The notes: generated by a model from the letters alone, not told the origin. A DNA stretch of 64,000 nt from Hawksworthiomyces lignivorus (GCA_002917075.1 NTMA01000028.1:310001-374000); one strand, 5' to 3'; positions 1 to 11,674 are shown, counted from the stretch's first letter. Program-made: numbers and translations.

Positions 1-708
1 GACCTCGCATTGTCAAACACCCACCCGACCGAGAAACGAATAGGAACGAACACTGCGTGGCGTCGTCTCGTCGCATTTTACGTTTCCTGCAGGAACAGAA
101 AAGAATCGAACGAGACCCTGCGATATGACCCGGGCTGGCCGCTAGGTCCAGCTACATAAACGACACTCTCTTTAGCCTGTTTTCAACTCTTGTCTCTCGA
201 CGAAGGACAACGAGGAAACGAAGCAATATAAGGAGGAAAAAGAGATAGTGGAAGAATATACATATGTCGCTGTGATAAGAAGCACCAGCAGTTCTTCTCG
301 CTTAGTCGATCAAAAGGCCATACTTCTACATCCTTAGAGCCTCGTTAGAGTTCATAGCACATACCAACGATATCCCTCTTGCACCTTTCATTTATCCATA
401 GGATGGGGCGGTAAGAGCATTTCGTCACAACTGGCAAACTTCTCTCACCCTTGCGCTCCTCAACGACAGGAGCCACAGGAAATCACAGCAGCCGCATCTG
501 CTGTGCGTTTCGAACCGGATTCGTTTTCTTGACCGTTGGCTCTCTTAGAGACCAAATTGCCCATTTTATTCCAGCGTAGAGAGACCAAGCCGTCGACCGT
601 TGGAGCCACAAATACCAGGGCTAGGCTTCTTTCATAGCGTCGCTGCCATCACTCAATTCCGATAACACCCGCTGGAGCAACCATCCAACACTACAAGAAC
701 CATTCACC
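1..708. other. Upstream region of the Cys-cluster membrane protein gene
   Basis: No gene is supported here. It lies upstream of the first start codon and is presumably promoter plus 5' leader. The part closest to the gene is moderately pyrimidine-rich. The left window edge hides whatever lies beyond. Confidence 0.5.
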
Positions 709-2377
709 ATGCCTTCAATCGATGTCGCTATGGTGCAGAGCCTAGCAAGGCGTAAAACTGTGCTAGATGTTCTGACTGCTGCCTTACAGCCAGTTCTCAA
801 AGGGAGGGACGTCGCATCCGTGGAAGGACAGATTAATGACGTCAAAACGGCTTTTTCCAGTTGGGACAATTGCATGCAGGCCAATATTTGCAAGTACGGG
901 CTTGTCCAACTCCTTATAATATTGCTACAGGTTTCAGTTGCTCTAACGTATCATTTTGTCCAGGTGGCCCGTAATTGCCATTATCATCGTCGGTGGCCTG
1001 ATCATCCTCTCCATCGTGTGGTGCATTGTTCGCTGCTGTTGCTGTGGGCTCTCATGTTGCTGCGAATGTTGTTACTGCCTCAAATGCTGCGGTGACTGCT
1101 TGGGGTGCTGCGATCCGCCGCGCGGCAAGCCTCATAAGTACTTGGACGAACCGTACATTCCTCCGCACCACGGATACCGCTCTGAGGCGCCCATGGCGTC
1201 TGGTGCTATGTCGGCAGGGCCAACATACAAGCCACCTGTTCATGACGTTCCACAGTATGCCGACTTCGACGTGAGCAAACCGGGCGCCCGCGGGGGTGAA
1301 GATGCCTTGCCGGCGATGCCCAGTTGGGAAAACGCCAACAGCAAGAAGATCTACCTAGAGGAGGAGGCTGTCGAGATGGATAATCTTAAGAAGCCCGAAA
1401 ATGTGGGCCAAAACGTACCGCTCATGAACGGCCCGGTCTCCCCTGGCTCCACGAGCCCTGGCCCAGGGAACAACCCCAACCCAAACAGCCCATATGCAAC
1501 AAACAATATGGGAGGGCATCCTGCTGTATCAAACGGTTATTTGGCTGCTGGTGCCATTCCAGCAGTAGCAGGAGCTGCTGCTGCGGAACCGTATGGCCGG
1601 AACAGCCCAGGGCATATCAGCCCCCAGCAGAGTGGTATAGTCGATCATGGCGCCGACTACGGTCAGGATTACGGGTATGGCGCTTCAGCTATGGGCCCAG
1701 GCAGACAATCGCCGCGCCAACACAACAACCAGCAACGACCCGGTTATGGTGCAAGCCCGCCTCCACAGCAGCAGCAGCAGGGTTATGGGAGAAACAATCA
1801 AGGTGGCAACTACTACGATGAGTACCGTCGCAATGGTTCAGGCATGCCTATGGGACAACAACAACAACAACAACAACCATATGGCGGCGACCGTCGGTCA
1901 CCGCGCATGCCCTCCAATGGTATGGGCGGCAACAATCCTCCGAATGGTGCTGATTATGGAGCCGGTTCAGGCCCAGGTAGATATGGCAGCCCAGGCCCAT
2001 ATGGCGGACCAAACCCTCGGTCTCCTCCAAATAACCGTCCACAGAATTCTCGGCCTCCGCCACTACGTCAGTTTGCAGGACCGGCAATGGGAAACAATGC
2101 GAACAACAACTATAACAATAACAATAACGATGGCTATGGCAGTGCTGCCATGCCGGCTTCGCCGACGTTGCAAAACAATGCCGGTTTTGACTTTAGCTCT
2201 GGTTACAGCCGGCCAGCAGCCCGTGGTCGGGATGACTACAACAACGGCTATGACAATGGCTATGACAACGGTTATAACAACGACCACAATGTAAATCATT
2301 CCAATAGTCCACCACCAGTGGCCCAGCCACAACCAGAGCGGCCTGGATACCCAGGATACCGAGCATATCGAGGATGA
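709..2377 (+). CDS. Single-TM protein with dense cysteine cluster and Gly/Asn/Gln/Pro-rich tail
   Basis: Two exons, 709-893 and 964-2377, give 532 aa. The intron is GTACGG...CAG and restores the frame exactly (aa|g = Lys62). The N-terminal ~60 residues are soluble, with two Cys. A hydrophobic helix follows at about residues 64-84. Directly after it, 16 cysteines fall within 30 residues (82-111), ending in the motif CCDPPRGK. The remaining ~420 residues are low complexity: Gly, Asn, Pro, Tyr, Ser, with poly-Gln stretches. I recognise this as a conserved filamentous-fungal family sometimes annotated as fibroin-3 related; its function is unknown to me. The juxtamembrane cysteines suggest S-palmitoylation, which is inference. 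It is convergent with the next gene. An AATAAA lies 102 bp after the stop. Confidence 0.85.
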
Positions 2378-3252
2378 GAAATTTGCGAATAGAGAAGAGA
2401 TGTCTCTTCAAGATGACTGAGATGATGAAATGGGTAAAACCGGAATGGGAAACTAATAAGAGCCGGCTAGCTTATCTCAATAAATGGTCACAGAGGGTTG
2501 GGTCGCTTTGTTGGATCAATTTTTGGATTCCATTCAATGTTTTTTTTTTACTTTCTCTTTGTTGGGGGATCTGCTAGAGGCATCCGCACACATTTGAACG
2601 GAGTTCTTTTTTTATTTCATTTCTCTTGGTATGCTTTTCTTCGCCGTTGTTATCTTTGATATTACGGCTGATGCCACAAGCTTATACGCATCCGCATATT
2701 TTACGCGAACATGTTTGTAGTATATGCTCACACATAAGCAAGCTATTTTTGAACTGGTTTCTTCAGCCATATCTACACCCATTTCAACGCAATTATTAAA
2801 GAATTCTATCATTTTTGATGTTATATTAGAAATATTTGGCAATGTGCTAGAGATGAAATAAAATCCACCAGCCAGTTAAATCTCGGTTATACGTGCTGCA
2901 TTCTAGATGGGGAAGCGCCAATGACATGACATCAGTCACTTGGCCCTAATGTTGATATTCTTTCTTGATATTGTATGTTTACATATTATGTACCAAACGA
3001 TTGTTGATTATACTGATGCCAATTTCACGATGTTCCTGTAACTTCCTTTTCCACCCAAAATGACTCTTGTTTCCCCTAGACTCCTCTTCGAGGCTGCTTA
3101 AAGATTGTTTGTTTATCATTCCATCAGACGCATTATATATTCTATATTACCCTTCCCAAAAACCAGTGTTGCAGATCATACAATGTAGAAAAGCGAGTGA
3201 ATAAGACAGGTCGACGAAAGTAAGAGAACGAGTGAATAAATAAGTCTATGCA
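2378..3252. other. Convergent 3' intergenic region
   Basis: This is the space between two convergent genes and is AT-rich. It holds presumed 3' untranslated regions of both. No coding region is supported. Confidence 0.6.
2479..2484 (+). terminator. Poly(A) signal AATAAA
   Basis: A canonical AATAAA lies 102 bp after the stop codon of the Cys-cluster protein gene, a normal spacing for fungal 3' end formation. Confidence 0.4.
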
Positions 3253-5519
3253 TCAGTAGTCCTGATAAAAGAATCCTCCTCCTTGGGTCACTACATTACT
3301 AGAGGTGCCATGGACACTGCTCCGTGGACTGCTGGCCTCGCTATGGATCGCTCCGCTCCGATTGGTGGACAATTCTCCCGGTGCTCGTGCTGCCCACGGT
3401 GTGTCCGGTACGGCCAGAAGATCTGAGTCCGCCGGACCATGGGACGTCGACTGTTGCTGAGTTGGATATGTCGCGGACAATTCAGGAATAGGTTGCTGCT
3501 GCTGCTGGGTTGGAAAGGTTGCGGATAACTCTGGAATTGACTGCTGGTGGTGGTGGTATTGTTGTTGCACCCCGATGCCCTCTTCACCCAACTCTGCTAG
3601 CGTCTCCGCGGTCATGCCACTGACGGCACCCGACGATATCCGCTGGTGGGACAAGTTTGCTGAGCTGGGCGGCAGCTGCCCAGCTGCAGTGCTCAAGCTC
3701 GTCCGCTGGCTGCTGTTTCCGCCCACTGCTGTTGAACTCGCAGCGGTCCCCATAGTCTGTCCGCTAGCCGACCGCATGTGAGCGGCTCTGGCATTAAATG
3801 GCGACAATGAAGACAATTCTTGATGTTGCTGCTGCGGCTGCTGCGGCTGCTGCGACTGTTGTCCACCATCTCCATTCGGACTTGGCTGTTTTGCGAACCA
3901 CGGGATGGCCGGCAGACCCCTCTCGTTCTGCTGCATGCCTATCTGGGCTGGCGGTGGCGGGCCCGAATAGTTCAAGGGGCCAGTACCGCTACGGCCTGTG
4001 CCAAAGTAGGCATATTCATCCTCAAGCTCCTGGCGCGCCTGACGACGCCGCTGGTAGCGGCGGACGAAGAAAAAGAAAATAAGCGATGCAACCAGGGCGA
4101 AGACAGCTGACCCGACGGCGATGCCTGCAATGGCAGATGAAGAGAGGCCCGAGTGAGACCCATCCGTGGGTGCGATATTGGTGGCAAGCGCAGGTGTAGA
4201 TGTCGAGGGGTTCCCCGTCGACAAACCACCTACCGGAGCAGAAGCATATTTTGTGGCAACTTCTGTGATGGTTAATGTGACGGGTAGATGGGATGAGAAT
4301 GTGAGAGTGGATGTGGCTTGAACAGTGGTCTTCGCGTTGAGAACTCTTTTGATTTCGGATATCAGTATACTAGCGGCCCTACAGAACAACTGAAAATAGA
4401 GGGCAAGAAGAGCAAGAGAAAAAAAAATTTGAAAAGACCCACTTTGTGACCGTATTGAAAACGGTCAGTATCGTAGTCGATGTCGTAAGAACAGTCGTAC
4501 TGGTCGAGACAATATTGGTAACCACAGTGGTGATGGTGACTGCTTGGTTGATAGTTACAGTTGCGGCGCCCGCCCCCATCGTCGCAACAGAGGCTTGCCG
4601 GAGTTTCAGATCATTACCGTGAGCTGTTTTAGGGACGGCTGCTCTTTGGTCGATGCCTCTTGGTCTCCGAATGCCAGTGTCTACCTCTCTAGGTATACTC
4701 GATGGCATAGCTCGCTTGCCCACTGTTGTTACTGTCACATATACCCAGTCCTACCGAATGAAAGATTAGAGCTAATTTTCAATAGAGGTGACACGTTGGA
4801 AGCGCATCACGTAATAAATATCTGCATTTTGCCTACCGTTTCTGTCTCGGCGTCGGTAGCTGTGACTTGGACAATAGAATTGACCACTGACGTTTCGACC
4901 ACCTCTTGAACAATCGTGAAGATATGTGTAATGACCTGCGTAGCTGTAACGGAAACAGAACTGGTTTCAGTCACCGTCACTCTATTGGGAAGCCGATGTT
5001 AATGCAAAGGATTATCTTTTCGACACTAGTTTTACCTTTGGCGTCTGTTGTCACTTACACAGGCAGGTAGCATTTTCCATTGTTGCATGTTTGCCCAGTA
5101 GCACAGCAAGAACTACCACAGCAGAGGGCATCAGACGGGCAGCACCACTTCCCGTTGTTGCTGCCGGAACCCGAGCAGCAGGTCCCGCAAGACGAGCAGA
5201 AGCTGCTGCCGTCGCCGAAGCAAAAATTGGTGCCATTTGCTAAGCAATCCCTCTTCTGCACATCAGATAATGGTGCTGGTCGCCGGAGGCCAGACAGAGC
5301 TGGGCGCCTCTCTATATATGGCTGCCAGACAAAGGCATCAAATCCAACAGACAAGTCGACTTGTTCGGTTGTTGACTTCTCTCCTCCTGTCCCTGTTCTT
5401 GTTCTAGTGCTAGTTTCCAACTTGTCCGCTGTTGAAGCCCCATCTGCGAAAATGGAGCCTTGCAAGGGCCCAAAGCGGCCCAGCGCCAAAAGGACCAGTC
5501 GGCCAAGAGCTAAGGCCAT
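3253..5519 (-). CDS. Type I single-pass surface protein with Cys-rich head, Thr-rich stalk and cytoplasmic tail
   Basis: Four exons: 5519-5059, 4981-4837, 4750-4443 and 4378-3253. All introns are GT...AG and in phase, giving 679 aa. The protein opens with a hydrophobic signal peptide (~25 aa). A Cys-rich head (about residues 93-151) is rich in CC pairs. It is followed by a long Ser/Thr/Val stalk with repeated TVT-like segments, then one TM helix (about 386-410) with a basic stop-transfer run of Arg residues. The cytoplasmic tail of ~265 residues is rich in Gln, Ser and Pro. This architecture matches fungal Mid2/WSC-type wall stress sensors, but I see no WSC domain signature and would not call it one. 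The third intron ends at the CTGTAG acceptor: the nearer TTTTCAG acceptor would break the frame. Cell-surface sensing is inference. Confidence 0.8.
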
Positions 5520-5779
5520 GGTAAAGACGTCATATCGTGTCTCAAGAAGAGAATGCCAATGAGTTTAATGGCGTCTTTGGAATATCAAAGAGCTGTGGTC
5601 GGCGGATGCAGTAGTACCGTTAGGTTGAAGAAGTTACAAGGGATTCTGAGAGATGGGGTGCTGAATCCAAGAGCAGACAATGCTTGAGAATTCTAGATAA
5701 AATCTGACGACCACGGGAGTTTCTAAAAACAGAACAAGAAGAAAACCGAAAGGAGAAAGCAGGAAGTAACGAGGACCAG

Positions 5780-5792
5780 ACGCGAAAAAAGG
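5780..5792 (+). repeat. Dispersed 13-bp motif ACGCGAAAAAAGG, copy 1
   Basis: Exact match to copies at 11125-11137 and 30908-30920. It contains CGCGAAA, the core of an SCB/E2F-like site. Copies 1 and 2 also share similar sequence just upstream (GACGAG/AACGAG and GACCA elements). Confidence 0.45.
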
Positions 5793-6438
5793 CAACGGCC
5801 TTGCTTTCGTATAACTCGTACCTGGGCTTGATTTTGTAGGAGAAAATGGGAAGCATGTACAAATAAGAAAAAAGTGGTGGTCCATCCTTATTATTTCCTG
5901 TATATTTTGACAAACAAGCAGCTTGCGGTGGACCTCTGCTGGCAAGCCTGAGACCCGCACGGTTTGGGTGTACATCGTCAGCAACTGGGAGATAGCTCAA
6001 CTACAACTAGTTTAGGAGCCAATATGAGGCAGGATAAGCTGCGAAGTGGGTGGGCAAGTGGGCAGATTGGCAAGTAGTTTGGGAACAGGTGAGCGGAGAT
6101 TCAAAACAAATTATATGGTACATAGCTGCTAGGTTCGCCAATCGGGGCAACTGGGAGAGAAACGAGCAACGAGAAGCAGGCTGCTGCGTGAAGAGGGTGA
6201 AAAAAAGAACGCCAGGTATCGGCAGCTGCAGATATCGGCGTCTGTTTTAAGAAAAAAAAAAAATGAGGTAGGGTCACGAAAAGGCAAGTAGAATGATGTG
6301 TAGGGCACCAGAATAAAGGTGTGAAGAGAGAGGGAGCCTGGGAAGTGGGTGCGTACATGTGTAAGTGCTCTAGTTCCGCACATTTAGTCTTCCTCTTGGG
6401 TGGAGCCGAACTCGCAACGAGGAGGACAAAGAAAAAGC

Positions 6439-6458
6439 AAAAAAAAAAAAAAAAAAAG
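6439..6458. repeat. A20 homopolymer
   Basis: Uninterrupted run of 20 A in the intergenic space. Likely length-variable. Confidence 0.9.
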
Positions 6459-7814
6459 TTCAAAACGAAGCAATAGAATGAGACGAGGAGGCAAGAAAAA
6501 CGACTTGAGAGATGGGCAGAGGCAAGCGAAGACAATAACCGGAGTCGCAAGAGGGGAATACGAAGTATGAAGTCATGAAATTCGGATAGTCCCATTCCCA
6601 AAACTTGGAGATACGAACCAAAGCACGGAGAGAGGCGAAAGGCGACTTATGCTTGCTTCGCAGAAACTAGGCCTTTCGTTTCTTTGCTCCTCCCCCCCAC
6701 ACCTCCGGCGTGTAATGCATTTCTTTTGCTACCGGCTTCCATCTTTTGCCCTCTTCTCTTTCTAATATTTGCACTTTGATAAGCTGTCTGCAAAGATCTT
6801 GCTTGGCTTGGGGGCTGGGGACTGCATGGGCTGAGAAGAAGGAACAACGCCTCTGGCAATCATGGCAATTGATTCGACAACTTGTCCGAAACCCGACATA
6901 AGATGCATACGATGGATTTTTGTGCATTACCATTTTGAGTCAGCCTCTTCCAATGTATCTTACATGTATTAAGCCTCACACACCTCCATTATTCAGAAAG
7001 GAAGGCACCGTAAGAGGCTATTAATGCCGTGAAAGTTGTCCCATCCAGTTTAATCCACCGCCCAGCGGGCATTGTCACTTTTTGAGGGGGCTATTGGCCT
7101 CGGGCTTGATTTTCGTCCCACTATCTGCCGCCTCTGTATTTTTGTCTTCTCTCCATATCCCGTCGTCAAGTTCCCGTATTCACCTCTACACAGCAGCTCT
7201 AGCTCGTGATAGGTATATTATTTTCAAATTGCAAGACAGTTAAATCGGTGGATCTAGATCAGCATCTTGACCCAAAAGAAATTTTTTTAAAAAAAAGAAG
7301 AGGAGGAGGAGGGTAATAGAAAAAGACAGCAACAACAGAAATAGACTCTAGAAAGAGGATATGATATACACGTTTGCGCAAGGCAATTATTGTGCGCCAT
7401 AAAAAAATAGCTCTCATGGAACAATTTACGACACTTATTTCGCGTTAAAAAAACAAATCATGAGTAGTGGTGAGTGTGTGCAGAGCCCATCGGATCTCGG
7501 CAGATAAACACTGAGGCTGAAAAGTACCATTCCTCTCTACTCTAAACTTAGTTTGCAGCAGCAAACCTAGGTTGAGGCGGGCGAGATACCAAAGCGCAAG
7601 GAGCCGCCATACAAGTAGAGCCCGCAAACTAGCACAATTAAAATCCACGACGCTGGACTACTCGACTTAGTTTGTCCGCGTTCCAATCAAGAACATTACA
7701 GCAAAATATGCTTATAAAATTATTTGAGGCAGAGCAGCCACAATGTGGCGGAATATTGCCAAAAAAAAAAAAAAAGCCCCTCACCCACAAGGCACTGTCT
7801 TACGTTAGATAGCA

Positions 7815-7821
7815 CGCGAAA
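7815..7821 (+). promoter_or_regulatory. SCB/E2F-like box CGCGAAA upstream of Sld5
   Basis: CGCGAAA, about 180 bp before the Sld5 start and 26 bp from an ACGCGT box. It matches the yeast SCB consensus form. Function here is inferred from the downstream gene being a replication factor. Confidence 0.4.
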
Positions 7822-7846
7822 GCTGTCTGTTGCGCCCCTCCAGAAA

Positions 7847-7852
7847 ACGCGT
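7847..7852. promoter_or_regulatory. MCB box ACGCGT upstream of Sld5
   Basis: Palindromic ACGCGT (the MluI cell-cycle box bound by MBF in yeasts), about 145 bp before the Sld5 start codon. G1/S control of replication genes by this box is known in yeasts; its use here is inference. Confidence 0.45.
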
Positions 7853-7995
7853 CTCAATTTTCCTGAAAACCGTGACAGCTGTGGACTGTTGACATATTCC
7901 ATTCGACCTCTACTAAATCTACCATACTAGATCTTGAGCTGAACTTTGGCCCCGACTACGTATGTAGAGTTCCTAGCATCTCATCACCAGTCCCA

Positions 7996-8860
7996 ATGGA
8001 CATTGACGACATTCTGCGCGAGGTTGACCCCAGCCTCGACCCCATTGCGGGCAGCGAGACACGGGACCTCCAAGCTCTGACGCGTGCTTGGGTCGCTGAA
8101 CGATCTGCACCCGAACTTCTAGGGTAAGGGAATCGATTTCGATTCTCGCGATGAGACCCAGTGCTTCTCGTTTCTGAACTAATTTTACTTTCACAGATGG
8201 CCTGCCGACGGCCTGTTTGAGCGCGTCAACTTGCGCATCAAGCGCCAGATCGAGACCGTCGAGGAGATGACCGGCAATATGGACCCGAAGACCAACTTCG
8301 CGCTTATTGTGATCCAGACTGAACTCGAGCGCTATAAGTATCTGGTGAGGAGCTATCTACGAGCGCGCATCGCCAAGGTGTGTATAGGGGGGAAAGAGGT
8401 TTGGCGTGTCGCAAGAGCAGGATGCACCCTGCAGGACATGCGGCAATCAAGCAATGTGCTGCGAGCTCAGCTACTGACGCGTGTTTTCCCGTATCGGCAG
8501 ATCGACAAGCACACCCTGCACTATCTCTCATCACCTACGCTGCGGGCTCGGCTCTCGGAGACCGAATTGGCATATGCTACACGGCACCAGGCCCTACTGC
8601 ACAACCACTACCTCTCGTCCTTTTTAGCCTCTTTCCCCCCGGCGCTGCAGAATCTCAACGACACAGCCGGAAACATTAGCATGATTGACAGCCCGGATGT
8701 CGACGCAGCCGTCTTCGTTCGTCTTCTTCGTGATGGCGCCGTGCGTGCCCATGGCACAGATGTGGATGAGATTGTCAAAGGCGTGGATGGAGATATTCTC
8801 ATTCTGCGATGGTCGGATGCTAAGCCACTCATCGAAGGCGGCGATGCAGAGCTGGTGTGA
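7996..8860 (+). CDS. SLD5: GINS complex subunit Sld5
   Basis: Three exons, 7996-8123, 8197-8377 and 8501-8860, encode 222 aa, the usual size for Sld5. The N-terminal helical A-domain contains the family pattern [10 protein letters not shown] joined by splicing to IDKHTLHYL. The C-terminal B-domain ends in [19 protein letters not shown]. Sld5 with Psf1, Psf2 and Psf3 forms GINS, which joins Cdc45 and Mcm2-7 in the CMG replicative helicase in the nucleus. The first intron is GTAAGG...CAG. The second intron is 123 nt, a multiple of three with no in-frame stop, so it is invisible to a plain ORF view; the conserved junction makes it convincing. MCB and SCB-like boxes sit just upstream. Confidence 0.95.
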
Positions 8861-9080
8861 CGAACGTAAAGAAGCAGAGTGAAATGACTTGGAAGGCAAC
8901 AGAGCGCATCTTCTTGCATGCGCACCAGTCGTCATATGGAGTGTCATTGATGGATAAGCTGATCATTCGATTTTTTATTCCGCTGATTTGCTGCAGTCGC
9001 TCGCTGCAGGGGATTCTGGTCGCTCCACAGACTCAAATTCTGGATTACGCTGTTGCGCCGCGACGGCGGAAGAAGATGCA

Positions 9081-9089
9081 TACGGAGTA
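9081..9089. repeat. Dispersed 9-bp motif TACGGAGTA
   Basis: One of six exact intergenic copies in the window (either orientation). See findings for the list and chance expectation. Confidence 0.5.
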
Positions 9090-9416
9090 CAGAAACATAC
9101 ACAGAGAGCCCTCTTTCCCATACACTTACTAATAACATTCGCGTGCCGCAACTTAATCTCCGGGCTATACCTTTTTAGGGGGGGTTGTTTCGGCTTTTAC
9201 ACTAACTGGACATACGAATATGCGGCTTTTGATGTTTAAGAATGCCGCAAACAGAAAGCGCCGGAGCAACAAGAGCCACTAACATGCGCGCAACGTCCTC
9301 GCTCCGGAGATTGGAGTTTGGGTTTCCCCTCCGAGTTCAAACAAAACAATATAATATCTCCCAAAGAAATTTGTAATCTGCTGGAGCTCTGTCCGTTAAG
9401 TTCAGAGCGCTGGGAG

Positions 9417-9426
9417 TATATATTAA
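9417..9426 (+). promoter_or_regulatory. TATA-like box for the SDR gene
   Basis: TATATATTAA about 170 bp before the preferred ATG at 9589 and only ~30 bp before the in-frame upstream ATG at 9457. That spacing favours the downstream start, since the upstream ATG would sit at or before the likely transcription start. Confidence 0.4.
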
Positions 9427-9588
9427 CGACGTCCGGCCTCGGCTATCGAGTCTTCTTTGGCTAGCTTGATTTTAGGCAATGCCGGATTACCTAGTCTATT
9501 GAGTCCTTCTCGACGTGTCACGCTCCGTCTAACCTTCAACATATCTCTAACTTTCTTACGCCGCCTCAACACAGCATTTAGATCCAGC

Positions 9589-10353
9589 ATGGCCTCCACT
9601 AGCAAGACAGTCGCTCTCGTTACTGGAGCAAACCAAGGTATTGGCTTTGAAACGGTTAAAAAGCTCGCCGCCGAACATAAGGATTATGTGGTTATCGCAG
9701 CTGGGCGGCGGAAAGATGCAGTCGAGGAGGCGGCCAAGAAACTGCAGGCTGAAGGCTTGACAGTAGAGCCACTCGTGTTAGACCAAACCTCGGACGAGTC
9801 GATCTATGCGGCCGTTCAAGAGATTGAGACAAAGTACGGTCGCCTTGATGTCCTCATTAACAATGCGGCCATTAGCTACGCACCTACCAACGCAGACGGC
9901 ACGCCGGCATCCGTGCGCACTGAGATGAACCGCATCTTTGACACAAACATCGCCGGCGTAGCGGTGCTGACAGACACAGCTATCGAGCTGATGAAGAAGT
10001 CCATCGATCCTAGCAGGCCTAAGCGAATTGTATTCATCTCATCGACGCTGGGCAGTCTGAGCTACAAGGCCGACCCCAAAGCTGTAACGCACCGTAATGT
10101 AGCACGCAGCTACACGACTAGCAAGGCCGGTCTGAATATGTTGGCATGGCACTATATTGTGCAATTTGAGGATGATAATGCCAACTGGAAGATCAACTGT
10201 TCTTGTCCAGGTTATTGTGCCACCAATCTCAACAGCTATGCGGGCGTTGAGCCACCGGAGAACGGTGCGATCAACGCCGTACGGCTCGCCACTTTGGGCC
10301 CGGACGGCGAGACAGGGACGTTCACGAACAGGGCAGGGACGATTCCATGGTAA
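9589..10353 (+). CDS. Short-chain dehydrogenase/reductase (carbonyl-reductase-like)
   Basis: Single exon, 254 aa, typical of classical SDRs. The Rossmann motif TGANQGIG is at residues 12-19. NNAA is in the middle region, the catalytic Ser is in ISST, and the active-site YTTSK has Tyr175 and Lys179. CPGY follows and the C-terminus is short. It is an NAD(P)H-dependent oxidoreductase, closest in feel to carbonyl reductases; the substrate cannot be told. I chose the ATG at 9589 because homologues begin close to the TVALVTG strand and because of the TATA position. An in-frame ATG at 9457 would add 44 residues rich in Arg and free of acidic residues. An AATAAA lies 109 bp after the stop. Confidence 0.9.
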   Translation: MASTSKTVALVTGANQGIGFETVKKLAAEHKDYVVIAAGRRKDAVEEAAKKLQAEGLTVEPLVLDQTSDESIYAAVQEIETKYGRLDVLINNAAISYAPTNADGTPASVRTEMNRIFDTNIAGVAVLTDTAIELMKKSIDPSRPKRIVFISSTLGSLSYKADPKAVTHRNVARSYTTSKAGLNMLAWHYIVQFEDDNANWKINCSCPGYCATNLNSYAGVEPPENGAINAVRLATLGPDGETGTFTNRAGTIPW

Positions 10354-10461
10354 AGCAGGGCTGCCAACAATCCTTTTTTTGAGTGTATGTAAAGAAGGCA
10401 ACGGGCGGGATGACGGTGAAGGAAGTGCGAGCTCTTTAAACGCCGAGGCGATGTTGCAACA

Positions 10462-10467
10462 AATAAA
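10462..10467 (+). terminator. Poly(A) signal AATAAA
   Basis: AATAAA 109 bp after the SDR stop codon, in an A-rich context. Confidence 0.4.
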
Positions 10468-11124
10468 ATAAAGCACAAACACATAATGCTAGTAAAAGAG
10501 AGTGCCAGCTTTTGTGGCTATATATGAGCTATGCAATTTATAATTCCTACTGTCCAATTAGGACGGACCTTTTATCAAGCAATGGTGTAGAAGATGAGAC
10601 GGCCACTGTAGTTCAGAGGTGCTAAAAAGTTCCATCAGCGGATAAATAGGGCGAGCTGAATGTGGCAGAAGGGCAGAGGAATACTTTAATGCTAGAACTG
10701 CCGAGGTTTTAAGTCTCATTGCCGCCATTCAAGTGATAGTTGAAGGGTGCCATTCTGTGATTTGCATTGTTCTAAGATGTAGTCGTTCATAAGCTCAGGC
10801 TCACAGAGAGGAAATATGCCTGGCACAAGGAGCGCAGTCTAAGCCAATATCCGAAGAACAGTAAATCAGATTCTCACCAGCCATGAGTCCAATATAAAAA
10901 AGTGCTGAGAGCCATTTCTCTCTCTGATTTGCCCTTGTACTATTCTAAGGCCCTCCGTACGAAAGTGATCATCACTGGACTAGCCAGGATATAAAATTGA
11001 AAGTAAACCCAGCTTGAGCCACAGCCAGAAGCTGAAGTGCAAGGGGAAGAGAATAAGCATAAGGTCCAACCACAGAGGCTACAGCTAAATGCATTAAGTA
11101 ATGGAGTGACGAGAGAGACCAAAG

Positions 11125-11137
11125 ACGCGAAAAAAGG
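11125..11137 (+). repeat. Dispersed 13-bp motif ACGCGAAAAAAGG, copy 2
   Basis: Exact match to copies at 5780 and 30908. With copy 1 the identity extends to 15 bp (GACGCGAAAAAAGGC). Confidence 0.45.
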
Positions 11138-11674
11138 CTGGGGTAATACTACCAAATTAGCGAGCCCGCTAGTATTATTCCTTATTAGTTTCCTTGTGGA
11201 GCTAATCACGATTTAGAATCGGGTGGCTTGTCTCCTTTCCCCTGAGTTCCTGCACCATCGACCATGCGCTCAGCGCTTTGGTAAAAATGTTTTCTAGCCC
11301 TAAGCATTCGCCTTACGCATAGGCGGTCTCCTGCTCTTTAAATGCTTCTTCCAAGCTCAAGAGACAGTGGCTTGTGCATTTTGTTTCAGCCGAGAATGCC
11401 AAGACTTCACTCTCTAGGAAACGGACGTTACATGGTTGTCGCCCTTCAATTGAGAAAGTTTCTCATTAGTTGAATAACAATCCAAAGTCACACATCGTCT
11501 GCCTGTGTTTCTCTCCCTTTTACTTGTTTTTGTTGTGGCAATGTATATTCGCAATATAGAAAGCTGGAAAAAAGCGAGCGCAATACGAGCTCTGCCGTCA
11601 ACTAGATGAAAAGAAACAAGTTAAACGACGCGACTTTGGCATTGCCCCCCCAATCTCGTGTATGTACGGCTACA

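Larger units (their letters stand above)
5520..7995. other. Divergent intergenic region
   Basis: This 2.5-kb space lies between divergent starts (surface protein and Sld5). No supported gene. It contains an A20 run (6439-6458), one copy of a 13-bp motif shared with two other intergenic sites (5780-5792), and the Sld5 promoter boxes near its right end. Confidence 0.55.
8861..9588. other. Sld5 3' region and SDR promoter
   Basis: Intergenic between two tandem + strand genes. It holds a TACGGAGTA motif (9081-9089) and a TATA-like box (9417-9426). In addition, 9457-9588 is open in frame with the downstream SDR (see findings). Confidence 0.5.

Noticed and set aside
1647..2294. Overlapping + strand frame of 215 codons in the tail of the Cys-cluster protein
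   Set aside because: Out-of-frame reading of CAA/AAC/GGT-rich repeats; composition is an artefact (Thr, Met, Gln).
4379..4443. TTTTCAG acceptor (about 4390) for intron 3 of the surface-protein gene
   Set aside because: With the GTGGGT donor it leads to a stop after a few codons. The CTGTAG acceptor a few bases on keeps the frame.
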